DNA of 44,297 nt from Christensenellaceae bacterium (GTDB lineage: Bacteria; Bacillota; Clostridia; Christensenellales; Borkfalkiaceae): positions 1 to 44,297 of the forward strand of contig JAEDMA010000002.1 of assembly GCA_016295005.1 (NCBI GenBank), read 5' to 3'. The position numbers and the translations under genes are program-made. Position 1 is the stretch's first letter. Each line of letters begins with the position of its first letter. The notes beneath the pieces were generated by a model that made no database searches, was not told the DNA's origin, and saw only the letters and a list, made by a program, of their open reading frames with translations. This document shows, one piece after another, positions 34,204-42,786 of this stretch.

Positions 34204-35145
34204 ATGATGAGTAATAATCAAGTCGGGGCGCAGGCGATAAACGCCGCTCCGACCGAAAAGCGGAAACGCAGACGTTATAAAAAAGAAGACGTAATCTGGG
34301 GATTACTGTTCGGCGGATTGCCGCTCGTGGGGTTGTTGATATTTACGATGATACCCGCGGTAATGGCTTTTGCCATGACGGTGCTGGATATGCCCAAGTT
34401 CTTCTCGTTCGACGGTGCGACGTTTATATGGTTTGAAAATTTTGCGACGGCACTAAAAGACGAAACGTTCTGGTCGTCGCTTAAAAACAACCTTATACTT
34501 ATTGTCAGCGTACCCGTATCGATAGTTATATCGGTAATATGCGCGGAAGTAATCTCCAAAGGGCTTCCGGGGACTAAAGTATTCAAACTTATACTTTTTA
34601 TACCGTACGTATGTTCGGTAACCGCCACCACGCTTATGTGGCAGGAAATATTCGACGCCAACCACGGCGTAATGAACCAGATTTTAGGACTTAACGGATT
34701 TAACTGGTTAGATGCCGACCATCTTATGTGGACGGTCGTCATAATGACGGTGTGGAGTTCCACGGGTTATAGAATACTGCTTTTTACGGCGGCGATAACC
34801 AACGTAAACGCTTCGCTTAAAGAATCGGCGCAACTCGACGGGGCAAACTTTATTCAGGTGTTTACGCACATAACCATACCTGCCATAACTCCCACGATAT
34901 TCTACGTGCTGGTTATGGGAACGATGGGGTCGCTGCAGGAATTCACGCGGATACAGATAATATCTCCGACGGGCAAAGACGGATTGTGTCTTACCGGGGT
35001 GTTCTATATCTATCGGGAAGCCTTCCAGTACACGAACGTAGGCGTTGCGTGCGCGGCGAGCCTTGTGCTTACGGCAATCATAGTGCTTATAACGAGATTG
35101 CATTTCTATCTTTCTAAAAAGTGGGTGAGTTATGAAGTCGCATAA
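34204..35145 (+). CDS. Sugar ABC transporter permease (MalF/UgpA type)
   Basis: A 313-residue protein with a basic N-terminus (K-R-K-R-R-R-Y-K-K-E-D) and about six membrane segments. The EAA loop is K-E-S-A-Q-L-D-G-A near 205-213. Its last 14 bases overlap the start of the next permease gene. It serves the second importer; no ATPase gene is nearby. Confidence 0.9.
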   Translation: MMSNNQVGAQAINAAPTEKRKRRRYKKEDVIWGLLFGGLPLVGLLIFTMIPAVMAFAMTVLDMPKFFSFDGATFIWFENFATALKDETFWSSLKNNLILIVSVPVSIVISVICAEVISKGLPGTKVFKLILFIPYVCSVTATTLMWQEIFDANHGVMNQILGLNGFNWLDADHLMWTVVIMTVWSSTGYRILLFTAAITNVNASLKESAQLDGANFIQVFTHITIPAITPTIFYVLVMGTMGSLQEFTRIQIISPTGKDGLCLTGVFYIYREAFQYTNVGVACAASLVLTAIIVLITRLHFYLSKKWVSYEVA

Positions 35146-35983
35146 AAGAATCGGAGCGATGACGCTCGACTACGTATTGTTGGTATTGTTTTCGTTAATG
35201 GTAATACTGCCGTTTTCGATAATATTGTGTACGTCTTTCAAAACCAAACTCGACGCGATGACCGTGCCGTTCACGATGATCGGCAAACACGGATTTTCCT
35301 TGCAAGGATACCGAGCGTTTTTCGATTACGGCCTGCTGTTAAGCGGATTTATGAACACGATGATAACGTCGCTCGCGCCGACGTTCGTATGTTTACTCGT
35401 GTCGGCAATGGCGGCGTTTGCGTACGCGAAGATAAACTTCCCGTTCAGAAACGCGTTTTTCGCGATACTGATATTCACGATGATGATACCGGGAACCATA
35501 CTTCTCGTGCCGCATTATATGTTGTATAACGCGTTCGGCTGGACGAATATAGGTTCGTTTGCTAACTTCTTCCCGTTGATAGTGCCGCAACTGTTCGGCG
35601 GCGTAAGCATAATATTCTTCTTGCGCCAGTTCATATTCGGTATACCCGATTCTCTCGTGGAAGCGGGGAAACTCGACGGATTATCCTGGCCGGGGACTTT
35701 TTTCAGAATAATAATGCCGCTGATAGTTCCGGCTCTTCTCGCGCAGGGGTTGTTGCACTTTATCGGTCAGTATAACGCCTATTTAGGACCGATGCTTTAC
35801 TTAAAAACGGATAATTTTTACACGTTGCAACTCATCGTCGCGACGTTTAAGGATTCCATCGGCAAAAACTATCCGGCGCAGATGGCGAGTTGTCTTATAA
35901 TTATTCTGCCCATACTCGTTTTGTACCTTGTGTTCCAGCGTTATTTCGTCGAAGGAATAGCGACTTCGGGTATGAAACTGTAA
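35132..35983 (+). CDS. Carbohydrate ABC transporter permease (MalG/UgpE type)
   Basis: A 283-residue integral membrane protein. The EAA loop V-E-A-G-K-L-D-G-L-S lies near 174-183, and the ending F-V-E-G-I-A-T-S-G-M-K is the usual C-terminus of MalG-like permeases. It overlaps the preceding permease by 14 bases, indicating coupled translation. Confidence 0.9.
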   Translation: MKSHKRIGAMTLDYVLLVLFSLMVILPFSIILCTSFKTKLDAMTVPFTMIGKHGFSLQGYRAFFDYGLLLSGFMNTMITSLAPTFVCLLVSAMAAFAYAKINFPFRNAFFAILIFTMMIPGTILLVPHYMLYNAFGWTNIGSFANFFPLIVPQLFGGVSIIFFLRQFIFGIPDSLVEAGKLDGLSWPGTFFRIIMPLIVPALLAQGLLHFIGQYNAYLGPMLYLKTDNFYTLQLIVATFKDSIGKNYPAQMASCLIIILPILVLYLVFQRYFVEGIATSGMKL

Positions 35984-36064
35984 GGGAAGAAAATACGAGA
36001 AAAAGCGATTCCGACGGCAAAAACAGCGAAAAACGTCGTCGGGTGAAATTTTTGGAGGAAAAAA

Positions 36065-36214
36065 ATGGAAAAGAAAAAATGTTATTCTAAAGCGGAATTG
36101 AAGTTCCTGACCTGGGAAACGGAATCCGTTTTAACTGCAAGCGGGGACGTCCCCTGGACGGACAAATGGACGGTAGAAGATCCTTTCGGGGACTCGTCTA
36201 CGGGAAATAATTAG
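36065..36214 (+). CDS. Small acidic peptide gene (49 aa), second copy of the Y-x-K type
   Basis: A 49-residue peptide with a strong ribosome site, GGAGG (36054-36058), six bases before ATG. It has a lysine-rich start, then C-Y-S-K-A-E-L-K-F-L, an acidic E-T-E-S-V-L-T-A-S-G turn, and a Trp/Asp-rich tail ending S-S-T-G-N-N. It shares the pattern and neighbourhood of the 42-residue peptide at 4034. It has no signal peptide. The gene lies between the permease gene and a large secreted-protein gene that begins 20 bases later. It resembles short unannotated peptides of gut bacteria with a Y-x-K-P-E head. A lasso-peptide-like reading (Gly23 as first ring residue, Asp29 as acceptor) is possible on paper, but no maturation enzymes are present. 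Function unknown. Confidence 0.75.
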   Translation: MEKKKCYSKAELKFLTWETESVLTASGDVPWTDKWTVEDPFGDSSTGNN

Positions 36215-36234
36215 ATAAAAGGAGAGAAAAATAT

Positions 36235-39200
36235 ATGAATATCGGAAAAAGAAAATGTTTCGCGACGATACTTTGCGCGATACTGATTGCATGTATAAGC
36301 CTTTTTGTCTTTATGAACTTCGGTAACGCGACGACGGCGAACGCAACCGAAAAGGACTTTTATATTTACGGCTCGTCTTTAAGGTATATCGAAGACGATA
36401 CTACTAACTCCGCGATACGTTTCCACGTTCTTATGAAAACGGAAAAGTATAACGCGTTGAACGGTAAAAAGGCAGGCGTAATAATCGCGGCGAAAGATAA
36501 ACTTAACGGCGCGGAATTGTCGGCGGAAACGAGCGACGATATAAAAGAATTTTATTACGTCGAAACCTGGAAGGAATCCGATTGCGGAGAATCGGGATTC
36601 GCCGGGCAGAACGGGTATATGGAAGCGAGAGTAAACGTATATAACGTACCGAAAAGTCAGTACGGCACGGAACTTACCGTGAGAGCTTTTACATACGACG
36701 AAGAAAGCGCTACTTACGAATATACCGACGAAGTTTCCGCTTCTCTTGCGGAAGTGGCTGAAAAAGCCGACAAAGTTTCTCCTGCGGACGGTCTTAAACC
36801 TTATTATAAAAACATATTCAAAGCGCAGATAGGCGACGGGGAATTGATGACGGAATTGTCTTACGGCGATACTCTTACCGAACCCGAAACCGAACCGACT
36901 TATGCCGACGGAACCAAATATTTTACCGGTTGGTACGATACCGTCACGGGAAAGAAATGGAATTTTGCTAACGACACCTTAAAGAGAAACACTAAACTCG
37001 AAGCGCGTTTTGCCGATAAGGAAGCGGCTAAAGTTATCGTTCTTGCGGGTCAAAGCAATGCCGTAGGTTTTACTTACGCTTCGCACCTTTCGGAAGAAGA
37101 AAGGGTAAAATACGCCAAAGAAGTCGAAACGGTAAAAATAAGTTACAGTATTTCTCCGTTCGGCGGCGAAGACGCTAAAAAAGAAAACGACGGAAAGTTC
37201 GTCAACGTAAGAACGGGTTACGGCAGAAAATACGACGCGTGCGACACTTTCGGACCTGAAGTCGGTCTTGCCGAATACCTTAATAAAAACTACCCGAACG
37301 AAACCTTCTATATCATAAAGACGGCTACGGGCGGTTCGACCCTTCACAATAACTGGTATTCGCCTTCTTCTTACGAATATCTGGGAATAGCAGACGACGC
37401 CGATTTGAGCAAAAACCTTTATAACCAGATGTTGAGTTACGTCGATAGCGGTATGGCGACGCTTTCCTTAAAATCGATACCCGAAATCGTTTCGTTTATG
37501 TGGATGCAGGGCGAAAACGACGGCGCTAACTATTATCAGGATTACGGCGTTTTGTGGAACAACTTCGTTTCCGACTTAAAAACCGAATGGGGAAATAAAA
37601 ACTATCTTCCTTCGGACGGTATGTCGGTAATACAGGGCGGCATAACCAAACGCTGGGGACATTATAACGAAATCAACTTCGTTAAAAAGCAGTACGCAAA
37701 CGTTAACCCCGACGCCTGGTATATAGACGTAGCGAACGCCGACTGGTGTTCTTATACTAAAGATAACGACGACGTTGCTCATCACGACGCGACTTCCATG
37801 CTTGCGCTCGGCAAAGCGTTCGGCGAAACTCTCAAAAAATCGTTTAATAACGAATGGGCGCAAAACAATGCTCCGATATTTAACGGAAACGGCACGGAAG
37901 AAACTCCTTATCTCATCGAAAATATTGACGATTTAATGAATCTTCATATCACCGTGAATCTCGGAATCGACGATTATAACGGCAAATATTTCCGCCAGAC
38001 GGAAAATATCGACTTAACGCCTTTCGCGTATACCGAAGTCGCTTCTGCCGTTACCGAAAATAAAAATATAACGCTTAACGCCAACGGCTGGTTCGGTATA
38101 GGTACGAAAACCAATTCGTTTAAGGGCGTTTACGACGGAACGGAAAAGACCGTTACGCTTAAAATCACTTCGTCGGACAGCGACGCGTCGTATCACGGAG
38201 TTTTCGGCAACAACGCGGGAACGGTTAAAAACGTTATAGTAAACGGCAGCGTGGTATCCACTCAGAAGACGACGGATTTAAGAATCGCGGGCGTTGTCGG
38301 CAATAACAGCGGCACGGTAACGAATTGTAAAAACTACGCGGAGATAAACGCTCCCGATTCAACTTCGGCATACCACCTTGCAGGCGTCGTCGGGTATAAT
38401 ACCGGCAACGTAACTAATTGCGAAAACTACGGCAAAATAGGCTTGGAAGGCGTTGCGATCCACACCGCGGGCGGCGTAATCGGTCTTGATAACGGCTCGG
38501 CTGCTCATAACGTAACCGATTGCCGCAACTACGGAAACGTTTACGGCTCGTTCGAAATCGGCGGCGTAATCGGCAGGGCGAACAACAATCTTACCGCAAG
38601 CGGATTAGTCAACGAAGGAACGATTACCGGTAACTATCGTATAGGCGGCGTGTTCGGACATTTTCAGACGAACAGTACCGCTACGGACTGCGTAAACGGC
38701 GCTAAAAACGGCGACGAAATCGATACGACCAAAGGTCTTGTAATCGGCGTAAGCGAAACGGCAAACGCCAAAGACTGCGTAGGCGGAATTATCGGCGTAA
38801 TGTTCTCTTCTACCGTTAAAAACTGCGTAAACTACGCGAATATAACGAGCAAACAAAATTGCGTCGGCGGTATATTCGGACTTGCAGACTCCGTTGCTTT
38901 CATACTTGAAAATTGCGAAAACAGGGGCGAAATTACAGGTTCTATGAACGTAGGCGGTATATTCGGCAGGGGAATCGGCAAAGAGTTAAGCGCAACCGAT
39001 ACCTATATCAAAAACTGTAAAAATTACGCGAACGTAAAGGGGACTTTAAATGTTACCGATAAAAAATATCGCGTAGGAGGAATCGGCGGTTCGGCGCAGA
39101 ATATCTATATCGAAGACGTATGCGTTTACGAAGGCGTATCGCTTACTTATTTCGTTGGTACTGCCGAAACGACTGTGGCGATAACTTCTCTTACGAAGAG

Positions 39201-39339
39201 ATTCGCTTCTACCGCTCCTTTCGTCAACGTATTGTTCGGTTACGGAAAAGGCGGTGAAGTTATAGATATTACGGGTACTAAATCGGGTATCTGCGACGCG
39301 AACGGAACTTATTTGAGAAATACGGGCGCGGCGGCGTAA
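36235..39339 (+). CDS. Large secreted CE6/sialate O-acetylesterase-like protein with GLUG repeats
   Basis: A 1034-residue protein with a signal peptide (hydrophobic 8-27, cleavage near T-A-N-A). Residues of about 40-190 form a domain with S-A-I-R-F-H-V-L-M and G-V-I-I-A-A-K-D, similar to the 4164 protein. An InlB-B-like repeat at about 195-260 ends L-E-A-R-F-A-D. The esterase domain at about 264-535 has V-L-A-G-Q-S-N-A-V-G (Ser274), F-G-P-E-V-G, W-M-Q-G-E-N-D-G and a closing H-H-D-A-T-S-M-L motif, the signatures of CE6/SASA acetylesterases. Residues from about 545 to 1034 are GLUG repeats homologous to the 27124 lipoprotein, including the shared end V-N-V-L-F-G-Y-G-K-G. It probably deacetylates glycan outside the cell. 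No lipobox or sortase motif was seen. Ribosome site AAGGAGAG. Confidence 0.8.
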   Translation: MNIGKRKCFATILCAILIACISLFVFMNFGNATTANATEKDFYIYGSSLRYIEDDTTNSAIRFHVLMKTEKYNALNGKKAGVIIAAKDKLNGAELSAETSDDIKEFYYVETWKESDCGESGFAGQNGYMEARVNVYNVPKSQYGTELTVRAFTYDEESATYEYTDEVSASLAEVAEKADKVSPADGLKPYYKNIFKAQIGDGELMTELSYGDTLTEPETEPTYADGTKYFTGWYDTVTGKKWNFANDTLKRNTKLEARFADKEAAKVIVLAGQSNAVGFTYASHLSEEERVKYAKEVETVKISYSISPFGGEDAKKENDGKFVNVRTGYGRKYDACDTFGPEVGLAEYLNKNYPNETFYIIKTATGGSTLHNNWYSPSSYEYLGIADDADLSKNLYNQMLSYVDSGMATLSLKSIPEIVSFMWMQGENDGANYYQDYGVLWNNFVSDLKTEWGNKNYLPSDGMSVIQGGITKRWGHYNEINFVKKQYANVNPDAWYIDVANADWCSYTKDNDDVAHHDATSMLALGKAFGETLKKSFNNEWAQNNAPIFNGNGTEETPYLIENIDDLMNLHITVNLGIDDYNGKYFRQTENIDLTPFAYTEVASAVTENKNITLNANGWFGIGTKTNSFKGVYDGTEKTVTLKITSSDSDASYHGVFGNNAGTVKNVIVNGSVVSTQKTTDLRIAGVVGNNSGTVTNCKNYAEINAPDSTSAYHLAGVVGYNTGNVTNCENYGKIGLEGVAIHTAGGVIGLDNGSAAHNVTDCRNYGNVYGSFEIGGVIGRANNNLTASGLVNEGTITGNYRIGGVFGHFQTNSTATDCVNGAKNGDEIDTTKGLVIGVSETANAKDCVGGIIGVMFSSTVKNCVNYANITSKQNCVGGIFGLADSVAFILENCENRGEITGSMNVGGIFGRGIGKELSATDTYIKNCKNYANVKGTLNVTDKKYRVGGIGGSAQNIYIEDVCVYEGVSLTYFVGTAETTVAITSLTKRFASTAPFVNVLFGYGKGGEVIDITGTKSGICDANGTYLRNTGAAA

Positions 39340-39344
39340 GAAGG

Positions 39345-39373
39345 TTGTAAAAGAGTAAAAAATACGATATGAT
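39345..39373 (+). promoter_or_regulatory. Possible promoter for the M20 gene
   Basis: TTGTAA (39345-39350), 17 bases, then TATGAT (39368-39373). The transcript would begin inside the hairpin at 39376-39402. Confidence 0.45.
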
Positions 39374-39375
39374 AA

Positions 39376-39402
39376 ATGCGGAGCAAAAAGTTTGCTCCGC
39401 AT
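39376..39402. terminator. 12-base perfect hairpin after the GLUG esterase gene
   Basis: ATGCGGAGCAAA and TTTGCTCCGCAT pair perfectly around AAG. The downstream T-run is short (ACTCTT), so termination may be incomplete. It marks the end of the second gene run. Confidence 0.65.
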
Positions 39403-39428
39403 ACTCTTAAAAAAAGGAAAATAAGAAT

Positions 39429-40784
39429 ATGGCGAACGATAAATATATGCAGGAAATTTTCGACCGCATAGACGACGGAAAAGAAATAATCTTAAACGCC
39501 GAAAGAAGCGTATGGAAAACTCCCGAACTCGGCTTTCGGGAATGGAAAACGCACGCGTTTTTGAAAGGCGAATACGAAAAACTCGGCTACACGGTAAACG
39601 AATTCAAGGATATTCCGGGGTTTTACGTCGATATAGAAACGGGAAGAAAAGGACCTGAAATAGCGGTGTTCGGCGAACTCGACGCTATTTGCGTGCCTTC
39701 GCATAAAGACAGCGACAAGGTAACGGGGGCGGTGCATGCTTGCGGACATAACGGGCAAAGCGCGGCGCTTTTGGGCGTGGCGATTGCTCTGACGGATAAA
39801 ACGGTATTATCTCGTTTAAGCGGAAACGTAAGGCTTATCGCCGTACCCGCGGAAGAAGTTCAGTCGGCGGATTTTATCGAAGAGATGAAGAAAAAGGGAA
39901 TTCTGCGCGCCGCCAACGGCAAAACGGAACTTATGAAACGCGGTTATTTAGACGACGTGGATATGGCTTTTATGATACACGTCGGCGGCAAAGGCTTTTC
40001 CAACAATCTCGGCTGGTGCGGAAGTATCGATAAGAGGTTTACGTTCAAAGGCAAAGCGGTGCATGCCGCAAGTCCGTTTAACGGAAATAACGCTTTATAC
40101 GCCGCCACGAGCGCCATAACCGCCGTAAACAACCTTCGCGAAACCTTTTCCGTAAAGAACCTTATGCGGTTTTCTTCGGTCGTTTTAGAAGGCGGAGCGG
40201 CAGTCAACCAGATACCCGATAAAATCGTGGTGCAGGCGATGGTCCGCGCGCTCACTTTCGAATCGCTCGTACAGTTAAACGATAAAGTAAATCGCGCGTT
40301 CGCCGCCGCTGCGGCGAGTATGGGTTGCAGACTGGAAATCGAAGATACGTTCGGTTGCCACCCGAGAATAGATAACGCGGAATTGACGGATGCCTTCTAC
40401 GATACGGCGAAAGAAATTTTCCCCGAAGACCTTTTGTCGCGCGATACGCCTGCGGGCGCGGGGATAACCGACTTCGGCGCGGTTTCGGCGATAATGCCTT
40501 GCGCGCACCCCTTTATAGGCGGCGCGGAAGGGGCGAATCATACGTCGGAATTTAAAATCGTAGACCCGTATATGCTTTGCGTGAATTCCGCGAAAGTGCA
40601 GGCAGGGACTATTTACCTGCTTTTAAAAGACGACGCGGCGCGCGCGAAAGAAATTATAAAAAATAACGTTCCGCCCTTTAAGTCGGCGAAAGAGTATTTT
40701 GCCGCCACCGAAAAATATTCGTTTAACGGCGAAGCGGTAATATATAACGAAGACGAAACCGTAACCTTAAAGTATAAAAACTGA
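39429..40784 (+). CDS. M20-family amidohydrolase (AbgB-like)
   Basis: A 451-residue cytosolic metallohydrolase. Metal ligands are seen in A-V-H-A-C-G-H-N-G (His103, His107) and the catalytic/metal pair P-A-E-E-V (Glu142, Glu143). Its long insert and length match aminobenzoyl-glutamate hydrolase-like (AbgB) members, which split N-acyl amino acids or dipeptide-like amides. It is followed by an amino-acid permease under a separate promoter. A peptide or acyl-amino-acid salvage role is inferred; the substrate is unknown. Ribosome site AAGGAAAAT. Confidence 0.85.
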   Translation: MANDKYMQEIFDRIDDGKEIILNAERSVWKTPELGFREWKTHAFLKGEYEKLGYTVNEFKDIPGFYVDIETGRKGPEIAVFGELDAICVPSHKDSDKVTGAVHACGHNGQSAALLGVAIALTDKTVLSRLSGNVRLIAVPAEEVQSADFIEEMKKKGILRAANGKTELMKRGYLDDVDMAFMIHVGGKGFSNNLGWCGSIDKRFTFKGKAVHAASPFNGNNALYAATSAITAVNNLRETFSVKNLMRFSSVVLEGGAAVNQIPDKIVVQAMVRALTFESLVQLNDKVNRAFAAAAASMGCRLEIEDTFGCHPRIDNAELTDAFYDTAKEIFPEDLLSRDTPAGAGITDFGAVSAIMPCAHPFIGGAEGANHTSEFKIVDPYMLCVNSAKVQAGTIYLLLKDDAARAKEIIKNNVPPFKSAKEYFAATEKYSFNGEAVIYNEDETVTLKYKN

Positions 40785-40836
40785 CGGCGAAGCGGCGGTT
40801 TCGTTTAAGATAAAAATCAGAATTTCAAAATCGGTA

Positions 40837-40873
40837 TTTAAGTCCGCGGCGAATCTAAAGCAGCGGACTTAAA
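40837..40873 (+). terminator. Hairpin after the M20 gene
   Basis: TTTAAGTCCGC (40837-40847) and GCGGACTTAAA (40863-40873) are perfect 11-base arms with a 15-base loop. The tail CTTTATATTG is only moderately T-rich, so this is a probable weak terminator. Confidence 0.5.
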
Positions 40874-40986
40874 CTTTATATTGAAAAAGCGTCGTTTAAG
40901 GCAAAAGAAAAAACCGCAAAACAATCTTTAACGGAAAAGATTTGCGGTAAAAATGAAAGATATTAACAATTCCACACGTTTTTTGT

Positions 40987-41014
40987 TGCTTATTTCTTTT
41001 TTCTATGGTATAAT
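40987..41014 (+). promoter_or_regulatory. Extended -10 promoter of the APC permease gene
   Basis: TTGCTT (40987-40992), 16 bases, then TATAAT (41009-41014), with TG just upstream of the -10 (TGGTATAAT). The start codon is 34 bases downstream. Confidence 0.7.
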
Positions 41015-41047
41015 CTCGATAAATTTTTTATAAAAAGGAAAAAGCAT

Positions 41048-42517
41048 ATGGAAAAATTGACAAAAAAGTATGGACTTGTAACCGCGATATGTATGGTGGT
41101 CGGAATCGTTATCGGATCGGGAATATTTTTTAAGGCGGGCAAAGTGCTGTCTTTTACCAACGGCAATATCGTAAAAACGCTTGCGGTGGTGGCGATAGTC
41201 GGAGTGATAATGATGATTTGTTCGTTAGTGTTTGCCACGCTCGCTCAGAAATACGAAAAAATAAACGGGATAGTGGATTACGCGGAAGCAACTCTCGGTA
41301 AAAGGTACGCCTACTACGTCGGTTGGTTTATGTCGGTAGTATATTATCCCACGCTGACGAGCGTTCTCGCCTGGATATCGGCGTCGTACACGTGTTCGTT
41401 GTTCGGTATAGCGTCAAGCACCGGCGCGCAGATGTCCGTTGCGTGCGCTTACCTTGTGGCGGGGTTTGCGATAAATTCGTTATCGCCGCGCCTTGCGGGT
41501 AAATTGCAGGTATCTGCCACGTTTATAAAGATGATACCGCTCGTAATTATGGCGGTCGTGGGGCTTATTGCGGGGCTTATAAACGGTAAAACGATAGAAG
41601 CGTTCACGGCGAATATCGTTACGGAAGAACTCGTAAGCAACGGCGGTTTTTTTGCCGGGATAGCGGCGTTCGCGTTTGCATACGAAGGCTGGATAGTTGC
41701 TACGTCCATTAACGGCGAACTGGTAAACGCGAAACGGAATTTACCGTTAGCGCTTATTTTGGGCGCGATAATAGTAATTGCCGCGTATCTTTTATACTTT
41801 TTAGGTCTTACGGGCGCTCTTTCTACCGAAGAAATGCTTAAAATAAACGCAGGGTTGATAAGCGGCTCTATACCGCAAAACGCGTTTTCCGCGCTTTTTA
41901 ACAGTCCGGTATTCGGAACCATAGTAATGGTGTTCGTAATAATATCGTGTTTAGGAACGATGAACGGTCTGATGCTCGGTTGTTGTAGGGGATTTTACTC
42001 CATATCCGTACGAAACGAAGGACCGAAACCGAAACTTTTCGCCGAAATAAGTAAAGAAACCAATATGCCGCAGTCGTCGTCTATTTTAGGATTGCTCGTA
42101 TGTTTTATGTGGTTAATGCAGTGGGAATTGGTTTTTATGAACCCGACGAGCAAAATACCCGCGTTCTGGTGTTGGGAATCGGACGAAGCATCGATAATAA
42201 CGCTTTACGCGTTATATATCCCGATATTTGTCGCGATGATGGTAAAATGTAAAGAACTCGGCGTGGTTAAAAGATTTATTCTTCCATCGGTCGGAATAAT
42301 ATGTTGCGGATTTATGTGTTTCTGCGCGTACGACGCGTATAAGGCGCACGGGCAGATATGGTCGTACCTTATCGTGTTTGCGATAATAATGCTGACGGGA
42401 TTTTTCTTTTCAAGCGATTTCAGAAAGTTGATCGCAAGGAAAAAGAAAGAAGAAGCGGTTCTCGGAAGCGATTTGACCGAAACTCAACCGGAAAGCGAAA
42501 CCGTATCCGCCGAATAA
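41048..42517 (+). CDS. APC-superfamily amino-acid permease
   Basis: A 489-residue protein with about twelve membrane segments. The first contains V-G-I-V-I-G-S-G-I-F, the APC substrate-binding signature. A-F-A-F-A-Y-E-G-W follows in the sixth. The C-terminal tail is acidic and hydrophilic. It imports or exchanges amino acids using an ion or substrate gradient; which amino acid cannot be told. It has its own promoter and terminator. Ribosome site AAGGAAAAAG. Confidence 0.85.
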   Translation: MEKLTKKYGLVTAICMVVGIVIGSGIFFKAGKVLSFTNGNIVKTLAVVAIVGVIMMICSLVFATLAQKYEKINGIVDYAEATLGKRYAYYVGWFMSVVYYPTLTSVLAWISASYTCSLFGIASSTGAQMSVACAYLVAGFAINSLSPRLAGKLQVSATFIKMIPLVIMAVVGLIAGLINGKTIEAFTANIVTEELVSNGGFFAGIAAFAFAYEGWIVATSINGELVNAKRNLPLALILGAIIVIAAYLLYFLGLTGALSTEEMLKINAGLISGSIPQNAFSALFNSPVFGTIVMVFVIISCLGTMNGLMLGCCRGFYSISVRNEGPKPKLFAEISKETNMPQSSSILGLLVCFMWLMQWELVFMNPTSKIPAFWCWESDEASIITLYALYIPIFVAMMVKCKELGVVKRFILPSVGIICCGFMCFCAYDAYKAHGQIWSYLIVFAIIMLTGFFFSSDFRKLIARKKKEEAVLGSDLTETQPESETVSAE

Positions 42518-42541
42518 ACGAAACGAATTAGTAAAAATCAA

Positions 42542-42567
42542 AAAAAAGGAGCAGTCGCTCCTTTTTT
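42542..42567 (+). terminator. Rho-independent terminator of the APC permease gene
   Basis: AAAAAAGGAGC and GCTCCTTTTTT pair perfectly around AGTC, with a full T-run. Confidence 0.9.
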
Positions 42568-42696
42568 AAATAAAAACGGTTAACCGAACTCGCATAGGCG
42601 TTTTCGTATATAACCATATAAGTAAATCGCCGGACCGAGCGCAATACTAAAAAAGTCTATAAATTGTTGAATTAAGCGTAAAGCTTATAAAAAAAT

Positions 42697-42732
42697 CACT
42701 TCCCCGCAAGGCGAAAGCCTTGCGGGGAAGTG
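42697..42732. terminator. Strong bidirectional terminator between convergent genes
   Basis: CACTTCCCCGCAAGGC and GCCTTGCGGGGAAGTG form a 16-base perfect stem with a GAAA loop on the plus strand. T-runs follow on both strands (GTTTTT on plus, ATTTTTTT on minus). It mainly ends the minus-strand birA transcript. Bases 42568-42696 hold no gene that I can see. Confidence 0.9.
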
Positions 42733-42786
42733 GTTTTTACTGAATTTATAATTTTAACGGCTCTAAAAAGATAAAACGCTAAGCCC

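Noticed and set aside
36012..36043. CCGACG/CGTCGG inverted repeat between the permease gene and the 49-residue peptide gene.
   Set aside because: It has six-base arms with a 20-base loop, too weak to call a terminator, so the peptide gene may be cotranscribed with the importer.
36065..36214. Lasso-peptide precursor reading of the 49-residue peptide (Y-x-K head as leader, Gly-to-Asp ring).
   Set aside because: No leader-binding, protease or cyclase genes are in the window, the usual Thr at the penultimate leader position is one residue off, and the sister peptide at 4034 lacks a comparable core.
4164..39339. Sortase (LPXTG) anchors or dockerin/cohesin modules on the surface proteins.
   Set aside because: None were seen. 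Most surface proteins are lipoproteins, and the two large secreted ones end without an anchor motif.
40913..40948. An inverted repeat ACCGCAAA/TTTGCGGT with inner ATCTTT/AAAGAT pairing.
   Set aside because: The T-run follows only on the minus strand, where no gene ends. It was not called as a terminator; it could simply block antisense transcription.
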